This document shows positions 33,856-47,200 of a stretch of DNA of 64,000 nucleotides, piece after piece (positions within the stretch are counted from its first letter, which is position 1; each line of letters begins with the position of its first letter). The position numbers and the translations under genes were made by a program. Source of the stretch: Isoperla grammatica (lineage: Eukaryota; Arthropoda; Insecta; Plecoptera; Perlodidae); the NCBI GenBank assembly GCA_945910005.1, contig OX246743.1:43682736-43746735 (forward strand), read 5' to 3'. Under the pieces are notes generated by a model. The model ran no database searches. It saw nothing but the letters and a program-made list of their open reading frames with translations, and had not been told where the DNA came from.

Positions 33856-36072
33856 TTGTGTACAACTGTACATAAATAAGTACTTGAGAATAGTCCAAGG
33901 GAAAGTATTTTGGTTCTACTATGTCGTTGCAGTTACCCAGTCGTTCAAAGTACAACATGCATTTACATTAGCAACACATGTGAATTTAAAGTGATCACAA
34001 TGTTACCTAATATATATGATGCAGTATTGTACAGCGATGTTTAAAAATTTGTACAATTCTACAACAATAGACACTTCCATACATTTTATTGATCACATCA
34101 TTTTTAAGTTAATACAATTGGTCATTACTTTCCGTCAAAACACATATTAAAACAAGACATTTTAATAATACTTGTGAAATAGTACTGTACTGTCAATGAG
34201 GAATGCACTCACATATAATACATAGTTAAATGCAGGAATTATTTCACTTCACGTACTGTGATAGTTTTCCATATTTCATTCAAAACACGTTAAAAAAATA
34301 ATGAATTATGCAACTATGTACCGTGTGTGTACTTAGTAAGTAATGAGTGTATACATAGTACAATTAACTTAAGTCTAATTGGAATATTTAGCGCAGTGTT
34401 GTCAATTGCTCTTGGTACTCTTTGGCTTCTTGTTTTCAAGTGCCTTGGAATTATTGGATTATATTTCCAGCTACATACATAGTGAAACCTCCCTACGTAA
34501 GCGCCAGCAACTATATAGAATGTAATATGTATATTTGTATCTATAATAGCATAATATATATAGTATACTTTTTGTAAGATTAACTATTTAAAACATGTTT
34601 CAAGAAGTGGAATACGAAGAAAATTGAAATTGATCGGCATATATTTTTAAATAAATATGTTGTGTATACAAGAAAAGTATTGTATAATACACGATGATTA
34701 TGAGCTTAAAGTACATAAATCTCCTTCAACAATGTCAATTGAGCAAAAAAGACTCGATGTCCATTGATGGGAAAAGTAAGTCGCAACAGGATGTAATCAC
34801 CGGAATATAAACTCAAAGCCTTTTACCATCAATCTACATCTATCACGTATACATACATACACACCGAGTGTGTTTGCAGTATGTGAATGTGTTTTATCCA
34901 ACAGCCACTCGTTGGCATTTCAGTTGACAACAGGATGATCAGCGTGGTTACAGTTTGTGTTAGTTTTAACCAGGTTTCGTATCACTTCTCACCGTGTACG
35001 TTAAGATTGTAGAAAGATACGGTGTCAGTTCCACGAGTTGAAAGGGCTGACCCCCATTTGGACTAGCGGTGAAATACCTCCAGAACAGGACTGTCTAAAG
35101 GGGCTCTATTCAAGGACCCACATTGCGTGACATAATAATGGGGCCCATCTCATGTTTTATGTATAAAACAACTTTTGTTTTCCAATTAATCCAAATGGGT
35201 GAATATACAAAACATAAATGTTTTTGATCAAATCTTGATAATCTTTTCATGAAATTAGCATAAAACACATGCATAACTGCTCACACCAGTGGCATGTACA
35301 GGGAGGGGGTGCAGGGGCAGGGGCTACAGCCAGCCTTACTGATTGTCTACAATGGTGGTAAATATTAAAGGTAACATTCATAAATATATTATTATTTTAT
35401 GCATTGGTGAAGTCGATAATCGTATTTGGCGCTTACTTCTAGTAGGTACAATAAAATAAATACATACAATGATATCATCACAGAATCTGGTGAATTTATC
35501 CCATCCAGCAGAAACCCTGTACTGCTCTAAAACTCTTTAAAAAAAAGCCCGAATACTTCGCCTATTGCTATCGCGGGGAAGGGGCATACATATATTCTTG
35601 TCTACACCACTGGCACACACCCCGTATGTATGTATATATTTATAAATAACGTCGTCTGGCGATTTACTAAAAGTAGTGCAAGACGCTTTACACAGTAAAA
35701 CGTTACAGTACTGCATTCTCTTGTTTTATAGCGTAGCCCAAACAGTCATGATCAGCCTAAAGTAGTTTTCGTAAAATGTACGGCCAAGTAGTTACCCTAG
35801 CCTACTTAAAACGTTGCGCTGGCGAGCATTATCAAGATATGTACGGTTTAACCGACGGTATTTTGTAAAAATCTTGGAAAGATTTATTTGATACCCCCCC
35901 TCATTGGGCTGCTTGACCACAATGGCAGTAATTGTTTAAATACATAATAAACTAAATCATCATAAAAATTAACAAACAATTAAAATGCATTATAAATTTT
36001 GCTGTTAACTATATTACTAATTATCTTACGTATGTTATTAGAAAAGCCAGATAGATACCCATGAATTTATTA
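32520..36072. other. Intergenic, no coding exon recognised
   Basis: AT-rich with a long (TA)n tract. The convergent genes both point into this stretch. Short open frames here lack splice context or family resemblance. Confidence 0.5.
33777..33852. repeat. (TA)n microsatellite
   Basis: An uninterrupted TA run of about 38 units following ATGT. It can extrude as a cruciform; open frames reading IYIYIY are artefacts. Confidence 0.97.
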
Positions 36073-36143
36073 TCATGGGTTAACCGTGGCATCTTTCTTT
36101 GATTCATCGGAGACCGCTGGCTTGGTGTCTTTCTCAGATTCCC
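36073..36143 (-). CDS. Possible distal C-terminal exon of HDAC1
   Basis: On the minus strand, acceptor ATCATTACAG is followed by a frame ESEKDTKPAVSDESKKDATV then NP and stop TGA. Entering in phase 1 it joins HDAC exon 7 at AAAG|GTTCGA, giving ...KPESKGESEKDTK..., a tail of the same Lys/Glu/Ser-rich style. The exon 7 donor is weak. This could instead be the last exon of another minus-strand transcript, or chance. About 4.7 kb downstream of the first HDAC stop codon. Confidence 0.4.
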
Positions 36144-39100
36144 CTGTAATGATCAATACACATGGTGTTACTTGATATTCATATTGTGGTGTGTAAATAA
36201 GCTTATGGGAATGCCGGTAAAGGTCCAGTGGATATAGGAATACGGACAGTTAATAACACATTACAATTTGATGAACATGCAGAGTAGTATTATAGTGTTA
36301 TTGCTACCTATTCCGATTGGTTATTTTCCATGCTGTAAGCACACACATGCAATTTGTTCCATATCAATTCAAAAGCAGGTTTAACATTTCGCAAGGAAAT
36401 GTGGTCTCTTGTTTTAACATTATCAGGGCATAAAAGGTCAGATGATAAAAAAAAATATTCAGAGTTATTAAAAAGTTATAATTATTTAAAGAAAAAATTC
36501 TAAAAATAATATTAATGGACACTGACACTGTACACATAATACATACATAGTGATAGTTATAGAAAATTTCTATTGAGTGAATTTAAGTTTTCATTAGTTC
36601 AAATGGTACAGTGTAGGATATTTAAATTTGTGTATACTTCTTGTTTTTATACTATAAAATACATAATACATATTTTAAATTGTATCCTTGAATAATAAAT
36701 GTGTGCATGTCCTATGCTCTATTGTATAACATATGTATTTAAATAGATAAGGCAACTTAAAATGCAAACTTCTTTCAAATTTCAAACTACAGTTAGTAGG
36801 CCTAAATCAATACAAAAATGAAAAGTAAAAACTATTCATGCAAAATTAAATATGGTACATAATTAAACAAATAAAATTAGTGCTCACTCGATTGGGCGGA
36901 CATATGCTGTTAAAGTTGAGTTAGTGCACTGAGGAAGTCAGGGTATGAGTGAGGAAGAGTCAGGGTATGAGTTGAGTAGAGGGTTAGGTTTGTAACTGCC
37001 GGGTCTAACTACCCAAATATGAATCTGTTGATGTCCTCAGAAGGCAAAATTATTGAGACCAAATAGATACTAATACGTATGTATGAACCGATTGTATCAT
37101 CGTAGTAAATGTTAGAGAGTTGCAGGCTATGCTTGAAATTAGCATTTTAGTAGTTTATTGTATCTAGATAGATATTAGGCCTACATTATTAGATGCTACT
37201 TTCACGTGTACACTCGACAAATCAATACACGTTCACGTAGGCTATGTGTTTTGATCTTCTTGTGTACCAATATTTTATCGTTGTGTATGATAACAAGGAC
37301 CAAACAGGAGAATCTTTATTTTACTAGCCTGTCACTAACAGCAAAATTGGCTTCATCAATTAAAATCATAAAAAGATTCTATGAAAAGATTACATAATAA
37401 AAATAAATGTTTATTTTTTAAAATAGCATAACGCTAGTATTTATATTAACATGAAAATACATGAATCGAAGTGTAACAAATATAAATAATAACCGGTATA
37501 TATACATATAATCAAACTCATACTATAAGTTTGTTTAAGACTTTTTCATAAGTGTGTGAATACAAGCATACAGTAGTAATGCAATTAGTTAGACAAAGAA
37601 TGGCTGAAAGGCCATCTTCGTATAAGAGATAAAAAAAATTTACCTCCATCTGAATTCCGAAGATACGCAACCTACAAGTTAAAACCCATAGCCGGTTAGA
37701 CTATTCAAAGATATTCGTATGACCTGGTACTTCTTCACAACCGATTCAACACATCCCGCGAGTCACGGTTAGTAAACACGACGCACACGCAAGTTATAGA
37801 AACCGTAAGATTTTCAACTTATCGAAATCACATTAACGTAGTATGGTTTGTATAAAATTTCTATATTATTCTGCATTCCCACACGGTCTCATCAGCTGTT
37901 GCAGTCGCACACCGTATCTCAATAACAATTATATTCTACAATATTAGGTATAATATTAATAAAACATCTTACATCAAGATTCAAGTTGCTTGACTTAAAT
38001 GGAAATTGATGTAATGTGGGACTTAGACTACGACCAACATTATAGGATTTCACAAATTGTTAATGTACAAGTGATACTGATAGATAAAAAAAAAATCGTC
38101 TTGTTCCAAAGAACTGAGACTGTACTAAATACTAGTGATATATCGATTCCCTAGGAGACTAGGTCTAATAAAGAAGTATGCCAATATGCAGGATCATTAT
38201 TCATTAGTCATTACTATACGTAATATGTATGTATGAAGAATTTAATGTTTATACTTGAAATTGATTATACTCAAGCAAAGTAGACCTACATACTGGCATT
38301 AATTCTAAAGAAAGAAGTAGGGTGCACAACTTTTAATTATTTTATTTATCGAATTATGGGTCATTACAGTCATTGCCGATAATTAATCACAGCTAAGAAA
38401 TTAACAACAAAATTGTAAATGGTGTGACCCAATCGATCTACGCTACCGCCTTACAATCACAATGAACCAGTCAATCACGTGTGAATAACTTCATTTTTGG
38501 CCTCATTTCACCTACAAGAAAGATATGAAGGAATGAAAGACAGGATACAGGTAAATTGCAAGGTCACAGTATGGAAAGGGTACAAATTCAGTGGGGGCAT
38601 TGACTACAAAACTTTGCTCTAGTTACCATCATGAACTACCGGTAACAAAATTTGAAATGTGAATGCAAAGTTATAAACGTCAAGTATAAAGGTGAGAATA
38701 ATAAAAATACGTACAAATAAAAATGAGATACAAACAAGAAAAGAAGTTGCACTAGTAGCAAATACTAGTGCTGCAAGTCTAGAAAATGAAGAGAACAGAA
38801 CAAGCAGTACATGTGCTCCCAAATTATCTCCCCAGCCTTTCACAGACCATTTAAATTACAACTCAACAAGAGATTACAAGCATGACTCATAGACAAGGCT
38901 GTGCATTGTGCACTCTCAGATCGCCTAACGTTAATAAATGAAAATGAGCCACAGTGTGCTCAGAATCAATTAACTTTTAGCAACCTACATTATAGCTGCA
39001 GTTTTACAGACTGACACCAGTTTTAAGCAAGAAATACAACATGCACAAAATGTATGTACATATGTATATAAAATAAATATCAATCATAAAATTTATAAAG

Positions 39101-39783
39101 TATAGGCCTGCCTATGCCAGATGCACCAAATGTTAGAACATTACTAAATATTGCTTACTGTGGTTTATCTCTTACTTTAGGCTAAATACTTTACACAGAC
39201 AATACTATGATTAGGCCTACATAGGTACATAAAATGCCAATTTTTTTGACACAAAAATAAAAAATGTAAGCTGTTAACAAATCAATGTGCAAGAGAGAGT
39301 TGAAATGTTCAAAGAGGATTGGGAACACTTTCTACACTTGGGGAGATCTACAACTCTTTAGTTGCAATTGCAAGTCAACAGATCATAACACTGTTGTACT
39401 TGCATGAAAATAGTATTGTAATAAAGAAATTACCAAAGCAAAAAAAAGGAAAGGTACAGTAACAACTTAGAGCCAAGTCTACAACTGTAGGTATGTATCT
39501 TCCTATTTTTGTAATCTGTTAGTAATATTTTGATCCCCTGCTAATAATGTCTGCATAGGACTCATAACAGAATGTGCACAAAAATATTTATAGTCTACAA
39601 GAAACTAGTGAATTACCAGTACCTTATGCTACTTGGTATACATAATTATGGCTCAACTTCCTTCCAATCCCAGAACACATACCGTATCTCCCACCACCAA
39701 CTTCCACCTCCCACATTAGCAATTGAAGCTTGATTCACACGGTAAAATAGCCAGTCCAATATGTATTGTAGGACAACGAGTTG

Positions 39784-39850
39784 TAGTGTAGTATACACCA
39801 GTGTAGTATACACCAGTGTAGTATACACGAGTTGTGGTGTAGTATATACA
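39784..39850. repeat. Short tandem repeat, ~15-bp unit
   Basis: GTGTAGTATACACCA or close variants repeated about four times. Each unit is itself partly palindromic (GTATAC). Confidence 0.85.
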
Positions 39851-40613
39851 CTCCGGGAGCATTTAGTGACCACTTTTGTCACACAGTGCACGAGCTGTAC
39901 TGTACTTATTGCATGCACCACCACTGTAATACAGCACGGAAACAAAATTTATCGTAACAAACAACATAACCGATACAGTATGAAAAAACAAAGATGACAT
40001 GTTCTAAGAAGTGTTCCTTCTACTAGGCATAGTTGGATGATTTTATAGTACGATAACAAAACTGTAGGCCTACTTACAAAATTTACCCCGCACTGCAACT
40101 TACAATTCTTGAGTAATTCTGAATCTTTATATATGAAACTGACCATAATACAAACTAGGGTTGCCATTCGATGGTGATTCGAGTAGATAATTAAATTATT
40201 TTAAAGACCTAGACCTACATACTGTTTCAATCAATATTGATTTTGCCCCACTCAATACTGATTATTGATTATGAATACATACCTATTACAAATTAAAATA
40301 TTACCAATAAATATACAAAATAAACAAATCATAGACACAAATAAGATTGGAATATCAAAAGGAATGTGGAGTAGCCGGTTATATTCCTTTGGTCAGATTT
40401 TCGTCTCCTTCCTGTCCAGAAACACAATAAAAAAAACAAAAGAGCTGAATATCAGGTTTGAATCGTAAAATGGACACGCACACAATATAAAGCCAATCTG
40501 ATGTGTATGATATCGAACAGCAGCCCTAGCTAGCATGAAGTATCAACACAAGTACAGTGAAAGCCTTCCGTACAATTCCCGCCATCGCCATAGCACACAT
40601 ACGTTTCAGTATG

Positions 40614-40619
40614 TTTATT
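40614..40619 (-). terminator. Candidate polyadenylation signal of HDAC1
   Basis: AATAAA on the minus strand about 240 nt after the exon 7 stop codon. The cleavage site is not identified. Confidence 0.4.
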
Positions 40620-40859
40620 AAGCCCAGCTCCCTCCACGCATATGAAGGGTTTTCCTTCTTGATAACTCTCGTTTTAATACCAGTACCAGTAAGCCTACTG
40701 TGACTCAGATGGATAAATCTCTACTGGTCGGCTTTTCACCGTACTAGAGCATTCTGAACTGATCAGAACAGACTTGTCACCGTTATCAATGTAATAACGA
40801 GATCTGAATTGCGCGACGCGTACAAGTTTGGACGGAACCCCGAACCGTGTGAACCAGGC

Positions 40860-41208
40860 CTACAGAAGTAAATCATCCATGCTCGAACCTTTGCTCTCGG
40901 GCTTGTCCTCCGTCTTGACCTTCTCGTCTGCGTCCGCCTGCTTCGCCTCGCCCTGCTTGTCGAGGCGCGGACGCTTGCGGCCCTTGAAGGAGCGCTGGTC
41001 GCGACGCCCCCCCTCCCCCTCCTCCTCGCTGTCACTGAACTCGTTGTCGGGGGCGATCCTCTTGTCCAGCGCCGCCTGGGGCAGCCGCTCGTCCGGGCTC
41101 ACTTTGTCCTCCTCGTCGTCCGTATCATTGACAGCGTCCTCCGGTATCGCCTGGACCTGGACACCGGGCGCGTGAGGCAGCATACGCAGGTTCTCAAACA
41201 GCCGCGTC
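40860..41208 (-). CDS. HDAC1: HDAC1 exon 7: C-terminal tail and stop
   Basis: Acceptor TTTGCGTAG; phase 2 in. [20 protein letters not shown], the acidic [10 protein letters not shown] stretch and [11 protein letters not shown], a nuclear-localisation-like basic run; ends SSMDDLLL. Stop at 40860-40862. A weak donor AAAG|GTTCGA lies eight codons before the stop. Confidence 0.95.
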
Positions 41209-44200
41209 CTACGCAAACACACGGTTTCAGTTATTGACGGGAGTGATACCGGCTCGTCGGCTAGGTTACTAAGAACCGTAATTATAAAATATTTACTAAG
41301 CTACTAACTTGGTTTATGATTTTATCCATTGCATCCAGGCTTCCCACTGGTGGTCGGCTGGTTGCCATGGTGAAAACAAGTTAGTAGCCTTCTGAATATT
41401 TCATAATACCGGGCGATAGTTGTGTCAGGGGAAAGAAGACCAACAGCTCACGTGGAACGAGGCAGGTGGCCGCGTGACAAGTAGAATACAAAACGTTGGA
41501 CATTTTTAACATTCCATGTGATTGTGTTAGTACTCCTCTCACGAGGCCGCCTACCATGTTTCAGGTGAGCCGTTTTGTCACTACCTCTCCTCTTTCCCCT
41601 TGGAAACTCAACCTAAGCAAAACTGTGCCATATACACAAAATTGAAAAGAACTTGTCCAACAGAAATCAACTACAACTTCCAGAAAAAAATCAAATTACA
41701 GTAGTAGCCCTACCTTAGTTATTATCTTACAAATTTTTTCGGGGGGGGGGGGGGGGGGAGACTTTAATAAAAAATGTATTTAACAAAACCAAAATAGCAT
41801 GTGAGAAGTAGGCCTACACAAGGTTCATTTACAAATTGTGCAGGTGGGGAATCTATAGGCTACTGAGTTTGCATTGTATGTCAGTCAAACGAAGGTAAGG
41901 TCGCCGCTCTTACTTGATCTTCTCGAGATACTCGGGCGTGTTCTGGTTGGCCATGTTTGACGGGCTGATGTGCAGCTTGAAGTCGGGCCCGAAGTACTCG
42001 AAGTAGTCGTTGTACGGCAGCTCGTTGGCTATCTCGGTGCCAAGCGCGACCGAGGTCTCGTACGTCCAGCAGCGCGAGACGTTGCGTATCGTGTAGCCGC
42101 CGCCGCCCACCATCAGGAACGGCAGGCCGTACTTCTTGACGAACTCTACGCACTTGCCGTGGCCGCGCACCGTCAGGTTGAAGCAGCCCAGCCGGTCACC
42201 TGGGACAACAGCGCATCCAATGTCAACATGCGACTAGTATCGGCAAAGATTACTGAGTGGAGAAGATGTTTCATCCATATGGGAATTCGTCTGCGCGTGT
42301 CTGAGCGAAATTTTCCAAGTCCGACGTGTAGTTCGAATTCTCACCGCAAGAGTCGCTCTTCCAAAGGTTTAAAACTCAAGGTCCACCGAATCCCCTGGCA
42401 CGTACTAGCGATCTAGTAGACCTTGTTTAACGGTAACGAAGTCAAACGCAAGGTCTACTAGATCGCTAGTAGCCGCCAGGGGATTTAGTGGGCCTTGGTC
42501 AAACGTGCAGGGCTAGCGCTCCTTGCGGTCAGAATTCGAACTAGTGGTGAGACATAGAAATTTTCAAAAAAACTCGCGCAGATATTTTAACACGGCGATG
42601 AAACATCTTCTTCACTCAGTAATCTTTGGTATCGGTTACTGGAGGAGTGAACCACATCTCTTTAGGTACCCTCAAGTTGTATATTGACTCCCTGCCCAAT
42701 GATATGAGCAGGCCACAAAAAGAAGCCATTCTATATTGAAAAGTTAAGTAAGAAAATGGCTGAAGAAGCCATCTTAGCATAAGAAGAGGAAAACAAAATT
42801 TAGTGACATACATTAAACAATGATTTCAGAATGGTAGCCATCATGGTTTCAAAAAAACATTCCATTCAAAGTGCACGGTGTCCTCCAGGAGGCGCTACGT
42901 CTGTTCTAAGGAGAAACTCTCCACTCTCAACCCACCTGTGAGCGAGTCGGCCCCACACTGCAAGACGACGGCGCTCGGCTGGAACGTCTCCATGACCTTG
43001 GAGATGATCGGCACGAAGATGGACTCGTAACTCTCGTCGTCCATACCGTCGCGGAGGGGGATGTTTACGGCGTAGTATTTACCCTTGCCCGCGCCGATAT
43101 CCTGCAACACATCGATTGACACGGTTTAGAGATCACACTAGCAACACCTGAACCGTTGCCTCGTTTCTGCCTAGAATGTTTCCCCAGCTTAGAAATAAAC
43201 CAAGACTGCTTTCTGATAACAAACTCTAGGCCTAGGGGTTTGAAGGTCTACCTACAATTGTCAGTATCGGGATCGCAATCCGGAAATAAATATTATAATG
43301 AAGATAACTGACGCCTGTCCTTACTAGGGATGGGCAAAAACGTTAAAAAGCCTAAACGTTTAACCGTTTTTAAAACTCGCGTTTAAACGTTTTATTCGCT
43401 CTATCCCCTGCCACGAGATGAATAAAATTACCGCAAAGTTCCGAAACATTGGGTAAAATTACAATTTGTAGCGAGAAAAAACTATACTAGACTAGTACTG
43501 CTGTACGCTCCGTTGTAAAATATTTGTTTCTTATCTTATAAACAAACACTTCTGTACACACGTTTAAACAAGGCGTAAAAAGTACAAACGTTTAAAGCCA
43601 CTTCCACGTTTAAACGTCCCATCCCTAGTCCTTACCAACTATTTGAGTTCAACATCATCAGCGAGACTCACCCTGAGATCGCCGGTACCGGGGAAGTACT
43701 CCCCGTACTTGTGGAACGAGACCGTCATGACGCGGTCGGTCGTGTAGAACGCCTCCTCGACCCCGTCGCCGTGGTGAACGTCGATGTCGATGTACAACAC
43801 CCGCTGGTGGTACTTCAACAGCTCGAGGATGCCGAGCACGATGTCGTTGACGTAGCAGAAGCCCGACGCCTCCGACTTCTTGGCGTGGTGGAGCCCCCCG
43901 CCCCAGTTGATGCAGATCTCGGACGCCTGCTTGTTGAGCTTGACGGCGGCCGCCACGGAGCCACCCGACGACAGCTGGCAGAACTCGTAGAGCCCGTCGA
44001 ATACGGGACAATCTTCGCCTACATTGACTGGCCAAACAAGCATATCTATATTATATACTCAATTGGAGCTCAGAACAAGATAAAACATGTTCTGCTTCTG
44101 CAAGCTTCTCAAGCTTCTGCTTATGACAGCAACAAAACAAGTTTACACTGTACATATTCTGTATAGCCTACATTAATTTCACTTAAAACATGTTAGCTCT

Positions 44201-47200
44201 TTACTACACTAGATAATAATTGTACTATTATACTTAAACGATCGCAGTGTTAACTTAAAAATGCAATAAAAATGAATCTGAATCTAGTGAAGGGAAAGGT
44301 ACAGAAGGACGACAGCTTACCTGAGAAAGTAGATAGGCCGCTTCGAGAAACATATAGATGAGAAGACAAATAAACTGAGACGTTTCGGCCAACTAGTGGT
44401 CTTGATCACTCAGCGTGAGTAGAAGAACTAAACTAAACTACAACACTAGGACATGTTTTATCTTGTTCTGAGCTCCAATTAACGCAGCCTTTTGGCCTCT
44501 CCAAGTATACACTATATTATATACTCATCTATCTCTGTTTCTCAAAGCGACCTATCTACTTTCTCAGGTAAGCTGCCGTCCTTCTGTACCTTTTCCCTCA
44601 CTAGAACATGTTTATCTTGTTCTGAGTTCCAATTATACGTATGCAGAACACATTGGCTTATACAAGAAATGTTTAATTATGGAAAGTGGATACTAGCCTA
44701 TTATAAACCACAGACGGATGTCCGTGAAATCTACATTCATTAGTGAAAATACATTCTACCAACAGGCTTAACTTGAAGCATAAACTAAACTGTCATTAGA
44801 TCACGATTCAAATCGTTCTCGTACTACCAAACTAAGATGACATATCTACTCATTTTATCTACATACTTGTACCAATACTACAAACATCATGAACAGTAGT
44901 ATGTCTAGCCTATGAAGCAACTGTGACTTTCTAACAGCCTTAGTTAAGCTACACTACATGAAACTAAGTTTTACAAAATTGGCAGTCTAGTACATAGTTA
45001 GTAATTACTGAAAATCTGTTTCCTATCAAAAACGTTAACCTGTCCCACAAAAATTGGATACATTTAAAGTCACTACCATGTTCCAATGCAACAGCAACCC
45101 ATCCCTTCTAGCAAGCATTTTACTAATACAAAATATGATGACCTGCACAATTCATGTGCATTGGTCTAGTTATCTACAGGCATACCATACCTCAAAAGCC
45201 TAACCTTCAAAAGTGTATTTTTCAAATGTTGTACCAAACAAAGATCATTTTGATATTAGGACAGTAGAAAATATTTTGTAAAAGAATCTTAAGTCAAAAT
45301 ATCGGCTTCCCGGTATCTGGTTGGTTAGTAAAGAAAATTAGGTCAATTAGGCAATTTTCCTATATGATCTACAGAACAGTAGTTTTGTATTCTGCTCTAG
45401 CTTTGGAAAAACTCATCAGTTTTGGAACACATACCAAATCCGTTTTCAGCGTCTCTGCAATCGAATGAGATATTTTGGACACAGTTGAGGACGTATGGGT
45501 TACAAGTTCGTACTGGAATTGGAAAGGCAGGGTAACAGGTATCAAGGATACAGCATATGAAATCTGGTAAGGAAGTTCATGGTGAAGGATCATTGGAAAT
45601 GAGTATCTAGAGGTCATAAAAATGATCGTGTACCTTGGCACATTTGGCCTGACAAAAAAAAACAGTCTTACAATAAGGAACATTACAATGTTATTTACAA
45701 GATAAGGAATTTTCTTCAGTAATTATACTTTACCCGTAATTGTAAATTCCAATTGGCTACATGTATTACTACTATACACTACACGTCTATTGACTATCAT
45801 ACATCATTACTGAGAGTCTATTCAAGCATTTAGCAAATTAACTACAGTACAACTACAATATAGGCCTATCTATAGTGGGACTAGCTACATGGGACCTTCT
45901 ATTGCTAAAAAAAAACATGCATAATACACATAAGGAAACTATGTATGGTCATTTTTTACTGTCTGTTTGACAATATTTACTAATTTTTTTCTTGAGTACG
46001 ATAGGTATTGGCTGTGGGCCTACTATAAACTAGGTGATTTCAAATTAGCCATCCAAAATGTACAAGGATCTATTGGTAGGTATCATATTAATGCGTTAGT
46101 ACACCCTACATCCTTTGTTCAAGCGCTACTTTTGACATGAATTTACATATTCTTTGCAAAAACCTAATGGGAAAAAATGAGAGTACTTACAGCGTTGCAT
46201 CTGCTTGTTGTACTCAGACATGTTATCGGGCCTAATACTTCGAAGAAACCGCACATAGTCATCACTGTGAAACTTGGTCATCTCATCAGCAGTAGCTTTA
46301 TGTGGACGCTAGATATAAAAGATTCAGTTAGCTTAGCACTGTAAAGTGTTAACATCATATTATAAACATAGTATCAGTAAATTGTTTTATCATAAGGTCA
46401 CTTACATAAATCTCCATTTTTCTATACAGTCCATAATTTAAAAGTAGATTATGAGTCATCCTTATGCGGTGCGGTTTCATGGGGTGACCTTGCCCATAGT
46501 AATAGTTCCCAATATCACCTGAAACAACAAAGTACATATTGAATATAAGCCTAAATGTACCATGCCCAAGGCCTACTACATGGATCTGGTCTGTTCATAA
46601 TTGTATTTGTTGATTTACTTATATTTGACTAGGAGGCCTACCTACAATGACTGGCTAACGACTTACAGTTTCATTTGCAGTTAGGACTTAGGCGGTTAGG
46701 CCTATTGCTTCAAGTACTCTTTTTAAGTTTTATGAGGGTTTTATTCGGGGTTTTATTCTAAGAGTTCACCAAGAGTAAACTGGTAATAAATCTAAATAGG
46801 CCTAGCGGGTGGGACACAAGCTATTATATTTTAAATTTTAAGTCAATCCTTCTTAAACCGACGCACGATTATGTGCCGGAAGTGGGGGGATTTAGAGGAT
46901 CCTCTGCCACTGGAGAGATATGCCTAGCTCCGCCGCAGAAGATACAAAAGAAGATGAGGTAGTTCTATCGATTGGGTCCACCTGCTTTTCGGACATTTGC
47001 TGTCCTATAAAGTACTTGAAACACTAACCACTCGAGAGATTAATGTTTAAAATGAACCCAAACTAGGTTTGGTGTCTGCTAGAACATCAAAATTACATTT
47101 TTCGACAATCTTTAACAGTGGTGTCACCATTGTCGCCATGACACTTTCTCTACCGCCCAACGTTCTGAAGGGTACCATGACGTAGGCCATTTTAGTGTGC

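Larger units (their letters stand above)
36144..40859. other. Downstream region of HDAC1, no other exon recognised
   Basis: AT-rich. A minus-strand AATAAA at 40614-40619, about 240 nt after the HDAC stop, is a candidate polyadenylation signal. A 15-bp repeat around TGTAGTATACACCAG lies at 39784-39850. Confidence 0.45.

Noticed and set aside
33643..33958. Ile-Tyr repeat frames
   Set aside because: Translation of the TA microsatellite.
40828..44166. Plus-strand and alternate-frame ORFs opposite HDAC1 exons
   Set aside because: High-GC shadows of real exons; no splice signals or family motifs.
45369..45683. 104-residue minus-strand frame and a decayed plus-strand reading
   Set aside because: No recognised family; the plus reading has several stops. 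Possibly transposon debris in HDAC1 intron 3, but not supportable.
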